A stretch of DNA of 13,956 nt from an uncultured Clostridia bacterium (GTDB lineage Bacteria; Bacillota; Clostridia; Peptostreptococcales; Anaerovoracaceae). A program made the position numbers and the translations under genes. The notes beneath the pieces were generated by a model. That model had not been told where the DNA came from and searched no databases. It saw only the letters and a program-made list of their open reading frames with translations. Each line of letters opens with the position of its first letter. Position 1 is the first letter of the stretch. Positions 1 through 8,119 of this stretch are shown here, piece after piece. The DNA lies in contig CALHKP010000030.1 in assembly GCA_938034165.1 (NCBI GenBank), positions 1-13,956 on the forward strand, written 5' to 3'.

Positions 1-64
1 AGCAGCTTGATTAATTGTTACCTAAAGGAATTTACACACTAATTTATACTTGACTGAAAAATGA

Positions 65-97
65 CAGTGCAGATTGCGACTATTGAAATCTGTACTG
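65..97. repeat. Hairpin repeat copy 1 (11-nt arm, 11-nt loop, 11-nt arm)
   Basis: CAGTGCAGATT (65-75) pairs with AATCTGTACTG (87-97) through 11 positions with one G.U wobble, around the 11-nt loop GCGACTATTGA. One more A-T pair (64/98) and a T run at 98-102 give it a terminator-like look in the plus direction. A 27-nt stretch at 63-89 matches the reverse complement of 13444-13470 at 25 of 27 positions, so this belongs to a repeated family and is not a random stem. Its function is unknown. A terminator for an unseen plus-strand gene to the left is a simpler alternative for this copy alone. Confidence 0.7.
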
Positions 98-134
98 TTT
101 TTGGCTTACTTGTGGTCGATTCTGATTGACCCAA

Positions 135-366
135 GGCTGGGTGCTAGAAACAGAGAACCAGGACCTGGGGGCTGGGGCTGGAAACAGAGAGCCTGGACCC
201 GGGGCTGGGTACTAGAAGCAGAGAGCCTGGACCCAGAGGCTGGGTGCTAGAAACAGAGAGTCGGGACCCGGGGCTGGGTGCTGGAAACAGAGAACCAGGA
301 CCCAGGGGCTGGGTGCTAGAGGCAGGGAGACTGGACCGGGACCCGGGCTGGGTGTTGTGTTAGGTG
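135..366. repeat. G-rich tandem repeat array, about 35-bp units
   Basis: Six full units begin at 135, 170, 203, 238, 272 and 307 (lengths 35, 33, 35, 34, 35 and 39), and a partial seventh begins at 346. Each starts GGCTGGG and continues roughly TGCTAGAAACAGAGA, followed by a variable GGACC-centred segment. The unit lengths are not multiples of three and no reading frame crosses the array, so it is not a coding repeat. The stretch is far richer in G+C than its surroundings and purine-biased on the plus strand. The units differ by substitutions and small indels, so the array is not freshly expanded. It lies in a gene-free stretch downstream of the rqcP terminator. Function unknown. Confidence 0.9.
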
Positions 367-429
367 TCGCTACTCCCCTAGCTACGAGTTTAGCGCAACT
401 AGCTCTTCAAAAGAAAGTTCTACAACACT

Positions 430-485
430 AAAAAATCAGGGTCTTTCGATTTCCGTGCGTTGCCGGATCTTCTGCCCTGATTTTT
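430..485. terminator. Rho-independent terminator after rqcP
   Basis: AAAAATCAGGG (431-441) is perfectly complementary to CCCTGATTTTT (475-485), an 11-bp stem around a 33-nt loop. On the minus strand the stem is followed by a T run (complement of the A run from 430), as expected for the end of the rqcP transcript, which stops 35 nt upstream at 520. The symmetrical A/T flanks mean it could also stop plus-strand transcription. The long loop contains a minor CCG/CGG pairing. Confidence 0.8.
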
Positions 486-519
486 GTTTACATTATACAG
501 ACCGCTAGCGCCGGAATTC

Positions 520-804
520 TTACGCGTTTTCCGGCTTTGTGTCGTCTTTTTTTGCTTTTGTTTCTTCTATTATCTCGTACATTCCCGCCGCGTCTTCCTT
601 TCGGCATGACTCAGTAAGCGCAAGCACATTTACGGTAATCGAACTGTTTCCGAATTCGATTTTGATTTTGTCGCCTACAGAAACCTCAGTTCCCGCTTTG
701 GCTGTTTTGCCGTTTACAGAAACTCTCTGGCTGTCGCAGGCTTCTTTTGCAACGCTTCTTCTTTTGATGAGTCGGGAATTTTTCAAAAATTTATCTACTC
801 TCAT
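520..804 (-). CDS. rqcP: S4-domain ribosome quality-control factor RqcP
   Basis: This 94-residue protein has an S4 RNA-binding fold over about residues 1-60: MRVDKFLKNSRLIKRR at the start, then VAKEACD and VSVNGKTAKAGTEV, ending in a VGDKI turn. This is the pattern of B. subtilis YabO/RqcP, an Hsp15 relative of about 86 residues. In that system RqcP binds the 50S subunit with peptidyl-tRNA and works with RqcH to add poly-alanine tails to stalled chains. The tail after residue 80 is charged and low-complexity. The start codon overlaps the mazG stop as ATGA, indicating translational coupling, and the mazG-rqcP order matches yabN-yabO in Bacillus. It is the last gene of the operon before the terminator at 430-485. 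The family is certain; RqcP over other S4 proteins rests on size and context. Confidence 0.9.
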   Translation of the reverse strand: MRVDKFLKNSRLIKRRSVAKEACDSQRVSVNGKTAKAGTEVSVGDKIKIEFGNSSITVNVLALTESCRKEDAAGMYEIIEETKAKKDDTKPENA

Positions 805-1610
805 CTCTTTTTCTTTACCTCATTCCATAAATTATCCAGTTCTCCGAGATTCATCGCATCCATATCAAGACCTCTTTCCTCTGCAAGAGTTTCCATGGCT
901 TTGAATCTTCCTATAAACTTATCTGTAGCTTTTACAAGAGCATCCTCTGCATCAATCTTTGCAAATCTGGACACATTAACTGCGGCAAACAGAAGATCAC
1001 CGAACTCCTCTTCGGCCCTTTTCGCGCTTTCGTTTTTGTATGCGTCAACAAATTCAGCCAGTTCTTCTTCGACCTTCTTTATAGGATCATCGATATTGTC
1101 CCAGTCAAAACCGCATTCCGCAGCTCTCTTCTGAACCTTTGCACTTCTTATGAGAGCAGGCAAAGCATCGGGAACACTTTCGAGGCGCTGGGTATGACAT
1201 GTCTCGTTATGCTCTTTTTCTTTTATTTTTTCCCACTTTTCAAGTACGCCGTCCACAGTGTTTATGTCGGCTTCGCCAAATACATGTGGATGTCTTCTGA
1301 TCATTTTTTCGCATTCATCGTTTATTACCGAAACGAAATCAAACTGTTTTTCTTCATCTGCCAGATTAGAGTGAAATACAACCTGAAGAAGTACATCCCC
1401 CAGTTCTTCCCTGAGATTCGCGAAGTCACCTTTGTTGATTGCATCCACAGCTTCATAGGCTTCTTCGATCATGCATTTTCTGAGACTGTCATGGGTCTGC
1501 ACTTTGTCCCATGGGCACTCAACCCTCAAAATACTTACTATTTCATAGAGCCTTTCTATGGCTTCACCCTTGTCCTCACCGGGTTTCAGAAGATGTTCAT
1601 ATTTGATCAT
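801..1610 (-). CDS. mazG: Nucleoside triphosphate pyrophosphohydrolase MazG
   Basis: This 269-residue enzyme hydrolyses (d)NTPs to NMP and pyrophosphate in the cytoplasm, a house-cleaning role. Two MazG domains are visible. The N-terminal one has CPWD (32-35) and the Mg-binding acidic set E49, E50, E53, E69 and D72 (EEAYE and EELGD). The second has EEELAE (181-186) and EEFGD (201-205). The length matches E. coli MazG (about 263). The B. subtilis orthologue YabN has an extra N-terminal tetrapyrrole-methylase domain that is absent here. The upstream sequence is only a 78-nt spacer after the flippase gene, so nothing has been clipped. A GAGGT ribosome binding site sits 7 nt before the ATG. The gene overlaps rqcP by 4 nt. 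Confidence 0.95.
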   Translation of the reverse strand: MIKYEHLLKPGEDKGEAIERLYEIVSILRVECPWDKVQTHDSLRKCMIEEAYEAVDAINKGDFANLREELGDVLLQVVFHSNLADEEKQFDFVSVINDECEKMIRRHPHVFGEADINTVDGVLEKWEKIKEKEHNETCHTQRLESVPDALPALIRSAKVQKRAAECGFDWDNIDDPIKKVEEELAEFVDAYKNESAKRAEEEFGDLLFAAVNVSRFAKIDAEDALVKATDKFIGRFKAMETLAEERGLDMDAMNLGELDNLWNEVKKKR

Positions 1611-1641
1611 TTTGCTACCTCTTTATCAATTACCCGAACTT

Positions 1642-1684
1642 TGCGGGAAAATCAGTGGCAAAACCACTGTCCTGCCCGGGTTTT
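1642..1684 (-). other. Stem-loop in the flippase-mazG gap
   Basis: CAGTGG (1653-1658) and CCACTG (1664-1669) form a perfect 6-bp stem with a 5-nt CAAAA loop. Imperfect outer pairing extends it (GCGGGA with TCCTGC, then ACCCG with CGGGT). It occupies most of the 78-nt space between the flippase stop and the mazG start. No clear U run follows on the minus strand, so it looks more like an attenuator or mRNA-processing/stability element than a full terminator. Confidence 0.5.
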
Positions 1685-1688
1685 TAAA

Positions 1689-3281
1689 CTATTTTATAAA
1701 CTTTCTAATAATAGGTTCCAGTTTGCTTCCACCCGGAATCATTTTCACTTCGTCAACAGTAATTGCTTTGAATACGAATATCAGGACTGCATAAACCGCT
1801 GCACCCACTATGATTGCAAGGAGTGTCGCTATGGAATTTCCCAGGATTCCCACAAGAAGCGCATGGACTCCGAACGCAGCAACTCCCATAATTGCAGATG
1901 CAAGGAACGGTTTAACATATGTCAGAACATAGTCGAATTTTACACCTGTGTATTTCGCAACGGCGCGGTTGTTAAGAGTAAAGTCGATAGTATAAGCAAC
2001 CACTGTTCCTATTGCGGCACCCATGATATTAAGAGATCTTACGCCTACAAGAATATAGGTGATGATTACCTTTGCCACACATCCTAACAAGAGATTTTTC
2101 ACAGGGATGTTCTGCTTTCCGATTGCCTGAAGAGTTCCTGTTGCTGTCTGGCTTATTGCAAGAGAAATTACTCCGACAGCCATAATCATAAGCGTAGGAA
2201 CCGCTGCTTCAGCACTTTCTAACTGGCTAGGGTAAAGCAAAAACAGTATCGGTTTTGCAAGAGCAAAGATTCCAACTGCACAAGGAAATGCCATAATCAT
2301 AGTCGTTCTGTATCCCAGAGGAACGTTTTCTTGGATTCCTTCCTGATCGTGAACAGCTGCCGCCTTTGCAATTGCAGGTACAAGACTTATTGCTACAGCC
2401 TGAGTAAAAATCTGAGGGAAGGAAATAAGGGAACTGCAAAATGCACTGATAAGTCCGTACATTGACTTTGCTTCCTCGTAAGACCATCCCATAGCCTGAA
2501 GTCTTGTCATGATTATACCTGTATCGATAAGGTTCATTATAGGCATAATTTCCGCACCTATAATAATCGGAACCGCAATTACAACTATTTTTTTCAGGAT
2601 TTCGCCTGTGCTCTCAATATCCTTCTGGTTGAGAGATATCTTTTTCTTGATTACTTTTCTATTCAGTAAATAAATGCAAAGCATTACACAAAGTCCACCG
2701 AAAGCACCTGCGGAAGCACCAAAGGATGCACCGGCTGCAGCTTTTTCCAGTCCTGAATCAAGAAACACCGCTGCAAGGGTAAGTCCTGTAATAACTCTGA
2801 TAAGCTGCTCGGAAATTTCCGAAATAGCTGTAGGGTTCATATTCTGACGACCCTGAAAATATCCTCTGAATGCAGACAAGATAGGAACAAAGAGGATTGC
2901 CGGCGCAATAGCTCTTACAGCTAAACTTGCATCCGGGTTACCAAGCTTTCGAGTAATAACGTTGCTTCCGAAAAAGCAAATGCAAAAGCATATAAGCCCA
3001 ATAGTTGCCATCAGCATCAGAGATACTTTGAATACTTTGTGAGCATTCTTGTATTCGTGCTTCGCTATGTTCTCAGACACAAGTCTGGAAATTGCAACAG
3101 GAAGACCTGCTGTAGCAAGTACCAGCAGTGCCCCGTAAATCGCATAAGCAAAGCCGTAATACGACATTCCCACATCACCGATCCAGTTAGTCAGCGGTAT
3201 GCGGAAAAACGCTCCAAGAAATTTTACAAACGCGCCGGCCATACCTATGACGGCGGCGCCTTTTACTAATTTATTTGTCAT
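1689..3281 (-). CDS. MurJ/SpoVB-family lipid flippase (YabM-like)
   Basis: This is a polytopic membrane protein of 530 residues in the MOP/MATE superfamily, polysaccharide-exporter branch (SpoVB, YtgP/MurJ, YabM). The N-terminus is typical: a short basic start, a first hydrophobic helix ending FFRIPLTNWIGD, then a YYGFAYAIYG helix and LPVAISRLVSE. Hydrophobic segments continue to the end, consistent with about 14 membrane passes. SQTATGTLQAIGKQN lies in the second half, as in family members. These proteins move lipid-linked cell-wall precursors such as lipid II across the membrane. Its place between mfd and mazG matches B. subtilis yabM, whose exact substrate is not well fixed. I chose the ATG at 3281 because GGAG lies 6 nt upstream; an in-frame TTG at 3293 overlaps that site. 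The gap to the preceding deaminase gene is 26 nt, so the two are probably co-transcribed. Confidence 0.88.
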   Translation of the reverse strand: MTNKLVKGAAVIGMAGAFVKFLGAFFRIPLTNWIGDVGMSYYGFAYAIYGALLVLATAGLPVAISRLVSENIAKHEYKNAHKVFKVSLMLMATIGLICFCICFFGSNVITRKLGNPDASLAVRAIAPAILFVPILSAFRGYFQGRQNMNPTAISEISEQLIRVITGLTLAAVFLDSGLEKAAAGASFGASAGAFGGLCVMLCIYLLNRKVIKKKISLNQKDIESTGEILKKIVVIAVPIIIGAEIMPIMNLIDTGIIMTRLQAMGWSYEEAKSMYGLISAFCSSLISFPQIFTQAVAISLVPAIAKAAAVHDQEGIQENVPLGYRTTMIMAFPCAVGIFALAKPILFLLYPSQLESAEAAVPTLMIMAVGVISLAISQTATGTLQAIGKQNIPVKNLLLGCVAKVIITYILVGVRSLNIMGAAIGTVVAYTIDFTLNNRAVAKYTGVKFDYVLTYVKPFLASAIMGVAAFGVHALLVGILGNSIATLLAIIVGAAVYAVLIFVFKAITVDEVKMIPGGSKLEPIIRKFIK

Positions 3282-3307
3282 CTGTTTCTCCAATTATCAT
3301 CCCGGAA

Positions 3308-4597
3308 TTAGAGTCTTCCCAGGATATCCTTTACTACGCGCTCAACTTCGTGAACAGTCTTTTCAACATCAATTGTGAGAAGCTGTCCTTTTTCGTAGAG
3401 AATTTTTCCGTCTACCATAGTCATCAGAATTTCCGAATCAGTAGCAGAAAGAACCAGGTTGTTGAGCATATTGTGAACCGGATTCATATTTGGCGCGCTG
3501 AGATCCATCATTATCATGTCAGCCTTGAACCCTTCTTTTATCAGTCCGCAATCTTCTCTTCCCTGAGCAAGAGCGCCGCCTCTTGTTGCCATATAAAGAG
3601 CCTGTTTCGGTGTAATTACAGTAGGGTCCATAGTTTTAACCTTTGCAAGCAGACTCATAGTTTTGATTTCTTCCAAGAAGCTCAAGTTATTGTTGCTGGC
3701 AACGCTGTCTGTACCGATGCCCACATTTACACCCTTTGCAAGCAATCCGGAAACATCACATATTCCGCTGGAAAGCTTCATGTTGCTTACAGGGTTAGTT
3801 GCAACAGTAACGCCCTTTTCCTTCAGGATATCATAGTCCTCGCCTTCAATCCATACGCAGTGAGCCGCAACAGTCGGAACATCAAAGATACCACAGTCTG
3901 CCAGGTACTGAACAGGTGTCATGCCGCCGTGTCTTCCCTTACATTCTTCGTGTTCTGACTTTGTTTCTGAAACGTGAACCTGCATTCCAATGCCTAGTTC
4001 CTTTGCCAGAGCAGCAAGACCTCTTGCAGTTTCTTCATTTGAAGTATATTCTCCGTGAAGGCTGGCATCGATTTTGATTTTTCCGTCAGCAAAGCCGTTA
4101 TATTTTTTTACGGCATCAATGGTTTCCTCTACAGAAACAAGTGAATCAAATGGGTCCCCTGTAGGATTTGTGATACCTCTTGAGATATTATCCTTGCATC
4201 CGCTTTCTGCGATAGCTCTTACCATATCGTCAAGGAAATAGTACATATCACTTGTTGATACAATACCATACTTGAGAGACTCTGCCATAGCAAGCTTTGT
4301 TGCCCAGTAAACGGCATCTGATGTCAGCTTGTCCTCAAAAGGAAATATTCTGTTAAACAGCCAGTCCTGAAGATTCATATTCTCGCCATAGCCCCTCATA
4401 AGAGACATAGGTGAGTGAGCGTGAGTGTTGTAAAATCCCGGCATCAGCAATTTGCCTTTTCCGTCCTTTACATCGCCGTAATCCTCTTTTGGCTCTTCCT
4501 TTGACAGCCAGGCAATAGTATCGCCTTTGATTCCCACATACATGTTTTCCTTGATTTCAAAATTTTCATCAAGTATTGTTATATTTTTAAACAGCAT
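3308..4597 (-). CDS. mtaD: Amidohydrolase, MTA/SAH (5'-deoxyadenosine-type) deaminase family
   Basis: This 429-residue metal-dependent hydrolase probably deaminates 5-methylthioadenosine, S-adenosylhomocysteine or 5'-deoxyadenosine to the inosine form. It shows the TIM-barrel metal set in order: HAH (H59, H61) within a PGFYNTHAHSPMSLMRGY segment, H208 in QVHVSET, H246 in AAHCVW and D297 in GTDS. LQDWLF and the small N- and C-terminal beta regions are also typical of the MtaD/SsnA/TrzN branch. The reading frame stays open 23 codons further upstream, but the ATG at 4597 has AGAAAGG just before it and begins the family's usual LFKN-type strand, so I use it. The exact nucleoside substrate cannot be read from sequence. 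The gene replaces spoVT in the usual mfd-yabM interval and has its own promoter. Confidence 0.85.
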   Translation of the reverse strand: MLFKNITILDENFEIKENMYVGIKGDTIAWLSKEEPKEDYGDVKDGKGKLLMPGFYNTHAHSPMSLMRGYGENMNLQDWLFNRIFPFEDKLTSDAVYWATKLAMAESLKYGIVSTSDMYYFLDDMVRAIAESGCKDNISRGITNPTGDPFDSLVSVEETIDAVKKYNGFADGKIKIDASLHGEYTSNEETARGLAALAKELGIGMQVHVSETKSEHEECKGRHGGMTPVQYLADCGIFDVPTVAAHCVWIEGEDYDILKEKGVTVATNPVSNMKLSSGICDVSGLLAKGVNVGIGTDSVASNNNLSFLEEIKTMSLLAKVKTMDPTVITPKQALYMATRGGALAQGREDCGLIKEGFKADMIMMDLSAPNMNPVHNMLNNLVLSATDSEILMTMVDGKILYEKGQLLTIDVEKTVHEVERVVKDILGRL

Positions 4598-4637
4598 TTT
4601 CTTTTCCTTTCTACTTAAGTCAAATAAAACGACAATT

Positions 4638-4666
4638 ATTATATCACAAAAACGTTCAAATCCCAA
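4638..4666 (-). promoter_or_regulatory. Sigma-A-type promoter for the deaminase-flippase-mazG-rqcP genes
   Basis: On the minus strand TTGGGA (4666-4661) and TATAAT (4643-4638) are separated by 17 nt, with a TG one base before the -10 box (extended -10). Transcription would start about 34 nt upstream of the deaminase ATG at 4597. This marks a break between the mfd transcript and the downstream genes. I see no convincing terminator for mfd in the 99-nt gap, so read-through is possible. Confidence 0.7.
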
Positions 4667-4696
4667 CAGCCAGCGAAAATCTTCACAGCTTTTTCA

Positions 4697-7600
4697 TCAA
4701 GCAGTGGCATTTTGTTTTCTGTTGTCAAATATTACCTGAAGAAGCTCTGCCGCATCATCCAGCTTGGCAATCGGTGTAGTTGTCAGCTTGATATATGGTT
4801 CCACCCCGCCGTGAACAAAGGCTCTCATGTCGAATTTTTCGTTTACATTCATGAGCGCATACGGATTCAGCGGATTTTCCTTTGCGAATTCCACTATTAT
4901 GGCATTCTTCTGTTCGTGAATTCTCTTGACAGAAAGTTCCTCCGACAAAGCCCTTATTCTCGAAATTCTTATCAGATTCAGCGTTTCCTTTGGGAGCTCA
5001 CCGAATCTGTCTATCATTTCGTCGATTATCTCTTCCATGTCATCCTCACTGAAAATTCCTGCAATCTTCTTGTACATCTGAAGCTTTAGCATTTCGTTGC
5101 TTATATACCAGTTCGGAATGTATGCAGTCGATTTGAATTCCACAGTAACTTCTTCTTTGTTTTCGTTTACGACTTCGCCTTTTGCTTTTCTCATGGCATC
5201 GTCAACCAGTTTGCAATAAAGCTCGTAACCTATACTCATCATGTGACCGCTTTGTTCGCTGCCCAAAAGGTTTCCGGCACCTCGAATCTCAAGGTCTCTC
5301 ATGGCGATTTTAAATCCGGAGCCAAACTCCGTAAATTCTTTGATTGCTCTCAGTCGTTTTTCGGCAACTTCGCTGAGTACTTTGTTTTTCTTGTACATCA
5401 GGTAGGCGTATGCCATTTTGTTAGACCTTCCCACACGTCCTCTGAGCTGATAAAGCTGTGAAAGGCCGCATTTGTCTGCATCCAGAATTATCATAGTATT
5501 GGCATTTGAAATATCAATTCCAGTTTCGATTATAGTCGTGGAAACCAAACAGTTGTATTCGCCTGCCGTAAAGGCACTCATTACGTCCTCAAGGGTATGT
5601 TCATTCATCTGCCCGTGAGCCAGAGCAACCTTTGCATCCGGAACGAGAGAAGAAATATTTTCTGCAATCTTGTGAATTCCTCTTACGCGGTTATACACCA
5701 CGAACACCTGCCCTCCGCGGTCAAGTTCCCTGTTTATGATTTCTCTGAGCATAATGTCATCTTCTTCCATAACATAGGTCTGCACAGGATATCTCTCCTG
5801 GGGCGGCTCTTCTATAAGGCTCATATCCTTGATTCCGCTGAGAGACATATTGAGAGTTCTCGGTATAGGAGTTGCCGATAAGGTGAGAACATCCACATTC
5901 GCCTTCAGTCTTTTGATTTTTTCTTTGTGAGCCACGCCGAAACGCTGTTCCTCATCTATTACAAGAAGTCCAAGATTCTTAAAATTCACATCAGACGAAA
6001 GCAACCTGTGGGTACCGATAACGAGATCGATTTTTCCGGTTTTCACCTTTGCCGCTATCTCATCCTGTTGCCTGTCAGTTCTGAATCTCGACATCATTTC
6101 TATCTCAAAAGGGAAATTCGAAAATCTCTTCTTGAGAGTGTTATAATGCTGATTTGCCAGAATCGTAGTAGGAACAAGAACCGCCGCCTGCATTCCTTGC
6201 GAAATACACTTGAATATAGCTCTCGCCGCAACCTCTGTCTTACCAAAGCCTACATCCCCACACAAGAGTCTATCCATAGGCATCGGCTTTTCCATATCTT
6301 CTTTTATTTCTTCGATTGATCTTAGCTGATCATCGGTTTCTTCAAATTCAAATGAGTCTTCAAACTGTCTCTGCCAGTCATCGTCCTCCCCAAAAGCATG
6401 ACCTTTCTCAAGACTTCTCTTGGCCTGCATCTCAAGAAGTTCTGTCGCCATCTCCGCAATTGCAGCCTTTGCCTTTGCTTTCGTGAGCTTCCAGTCACCA
6501 CCTGAGAGCTTGTTAACCTTAGGAGCTTTGCCCTCTGAACCAATATATTTCTGGACAATATCCATCTGCTCAACAGGAACATACAGCATGTCATCACCTG
6601 CATATTTTATCTTCAGGTAATCCTTCTGCTCGCCTTGAACAGTGAGTTGCTCTATTCCGATGAATTTTCCTATTCCGTGGTTTTCGTGAACAACAAAGTC
6701 CCCTGCCTTCATATCAACAAAGGACTGAATAGCACGACTCTTGGTTTTCTTTTTTCTCTTTCCGGTAAACTTCGAAGTTTTGAATATGTCATTATCACTG
6801 ATTATGCATACCTTTTCGTCCGGATAATCAATTCCGGCTGAAAGATTTCCTTCTTTGAAAATTACCTTTTCTGTCAAGCCGCATCTGTCTGTAAATCCTT
6901 TTAAATTCTCCAGTCTTTCTTTAGAAGATGCGCAGATTGTAACCTTATAATCTTTTGAAAGATAACTTTTTAGCTCCGATTCAAAAAAGTCCATGCGGCC
7001 ACCAAAGGTAGGAACCTGTCTCGAAACTATATTTTCGCGTTTTGTATAAGTCGAAATTCCGTCAACCTGCTTGTTGAACGGAGTTATTACAGCAACTCTC
7101 TCTGTTTCATATGTCTTGTAGAGATCTTTTCGACCTGTTATCAGAGTACTGTCTTCCGGAACTGCACGACCTGTTTCCAACAAAAATGCCAGATCGTTTT
7201 TTATTTCCTGCTCTCTCTGGTCAAGATGCTCGTAAATTCTGTCGGGATCTTCCACGATAACGGTCCCCGAAATCATATAGTCCCATATGTATTCGTATGT
7301 GTCATAAAAATAATGCACATAATTTTCGAGAAGCTGAATGTTTGTTATGCTTGAAACATATTCGCACAGCTCTTCTTTTCGTTGTTCAAGCTTTTCTGCG
7401 ATTTCCTCGTGACCCTCACCCAGTTTGACCATGTTTTCAATCTGAGCATCGTAAGCACGTCTGATTTTGCTTTCTGCATTTTCGAATATGGTTCTGTCAG
7501 CAAGGAGCTCCTCTGCCGGGAATATATCAAGCTTGGAAATGCTGTCAAGACTTCTTTGGGAATCAACATCAAAACTTCTTATGGAATCAACTTCCGTTCC

Positions 7601-8119
7601 GAAAAGCTCTATTCTGTAAGGGTTATCCCCTTCAGGCGTAAATATATCTATTATTCCGCCTCTTACAGAGAACTCGCCTTTGCACTCTACAATTTCCTTT
7701 CGCTCATATCCCATAGATACAAGAGACGCCTTTATATCCTCTATATCAATATCCTCACCGAGTGTAAACTTAAGAGATGACTTCTCATAAAGTGTATGAG
7801 GAATCATTCTTTTTATTGCACTGGAAGAAGGCACTACAACTATGACATTGGGATTGGTTCTCAATGCCTGCAGCGCCTTAAGTCTTTCTATTAATGTGTC
7901 ATGGTTTTTTGCTTCGTATTTCAGAAACACCTGCTCTTCTGCAGGAATCAGAATTATTTCTTTCTCAGAAAAAAAAGAAAGGTCTGATGCTAACTTTTCT
8001 GCACGCAAAGCGCTCGAAGTTATAATCAGTCCCTGCTCATCTCCACTTAGCAAGTCAGAAATTATAGGAACTGCTCGGCTTTCTGAAACGCCCGAAATGC
8101 CTATCATTTCCTTATTCAT
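4697..8119 (-). CDS. mfd: Transcription-repair coupling factor Mfd
   Basis: This 1140-residue ATP-dependent DNA translocase pushes stalled RNA polymerase off DNA and recruits UvrA to the lesion. Domain order is normal. A UvrB-like N-terminal module contains FSVRGGIIDIF near 150-160. The RNA polymerase interaction domain lies at about 470-525 (GDFVVHENHGIGKF, then KIKYAGDDMLYVPVEQMD). The RecG-like translocation motor has Walker A GDVGFGKTE (621-629), DEEQ (722-725) and SATPIPRTL (748-756), followed by helicase motifs GIDISNANT and QLRGRVGRS. The C-terminal D7 domain follows. The length is close to E. coli (1148) and B. subtilis (1177). The N-terminal module lacks a working ATPase motif, as is normal in Mfd. 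The start overlaps the end of pth by 8 nt, implying coupled translation; the fin gene often found here is absent. Confidence 0.97.
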   Translation of the reverse strand: MNKEMIGISGVSESRAVPIISDLLSGDEQGLIITSSALRAEKLASDLSFFSEKEIILIPAEEQVFLKYEAKNHDTLIERLKALQALRTNPNVIVVVPSSSAIKRMIPHTLYEKSSLKFTLGEDIDIEDIKASLVSMGYERKEIVECKGEFSVRGGIIDIFTPEGDNPYRIELFGTEVDSIRSFDVDSQRSLDSISKLDIFPAEELLADRTIFENAESKIRRAYDAQIENMVKLGEGHEEIAEKLEQRKEELCEYVSSITNIQLLENYVHYFYDTYEYIWDYMISGTVIVEDPDRIYEHLDQREQEIKNDLAFLLETGRAVPEDSTLITGRKDLYKTYETERVAVITPFNKQVDGISTYTKRENIVSRQVPTFGGRMDFFESELKSYLSKDYKVTICASSKERLENLKGFTDRCGLTEKVIFKEGNLSAGIDYPDEKVCIISDNDIFKTSKFTGKRKKKTKSRAIQSFVDMKAGDFVVHENHGIGKFIGIEQLTVQGEQKDYLKIKYAGDDMLYVPVEQMDIVQKYIGSEGKAPKVNKLSGGDWKLTKAKAKAAIAEMATELLEMQAKRSLEKGHAFGEDDDWQRQFEDSFEFEETDDQLRSIEEIKEDMEKPMPMDRLLCGDVGFGKTEVAARAIFKCISQGMQAAVLVPTTILANQHYNTLKKRFSNFPFEIEMMSRFRTDRQQDEIAAKVKTGKIDLVIGTHRLLSSDVNFKNLGLLVIDEEQRFGVAHKEKIKRLKANVDVLTLSATPIPRTLNMSLSGIKDMSLIEEPPQERYPVQTYVMEEDDIMLREIINRELDRGGQVFVVYNRVRGIHKIAENISSLVPDAKVALAHGQMNEHTLEDVMSAFTAGEYNCLVSTTIIETGIDISNANTMIILDADKCGLSQLYQLRGRVGRSNKMAYAYLMYKKNKVLSEVAEKRLRAIKEFTEFGSGFKIAMRDLEIRGAGNLLGSEQSGHMMSIGYELYCKLVDDAMRKAKGEVVNENKEEVTVEFKSTAYIPNWYISNEMLKLQMYKKIAGIFSEDDMEEIIDEMIDRFGELPKETLNLIRISRIRALSEELSVKRIHEQKNAIIVEFAKENPLNPYALMNVNEKFDMRAFVHGGVEPYIKLTTTPIAKLDDAAELLQVIFDNRKQNATA

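Noticed and set aside
64..102. Simple terminator for a gene left of the window
   Set aside because: The T run makes this possible, but the match of 63-89 to the inverted copy at the right edge shows it belongs to a repeat family, so I list it as a repeat with the terminator role as an alternative.
135..366. Possible CRISPR array in the repeat-rich left edge
   Set aside because: The units are contiguous and similar along their full length, with no unique spacers between constant repeats, and no cas gene is nearby. It is a tandem repeat.
1194..2087. Long plus-strand open frame of 297 codons
   Set aside because: It lies antisense across mazG and the end of the flippase gene, its translation has no recognisable family pattern, and it has no ribosome binding site support.
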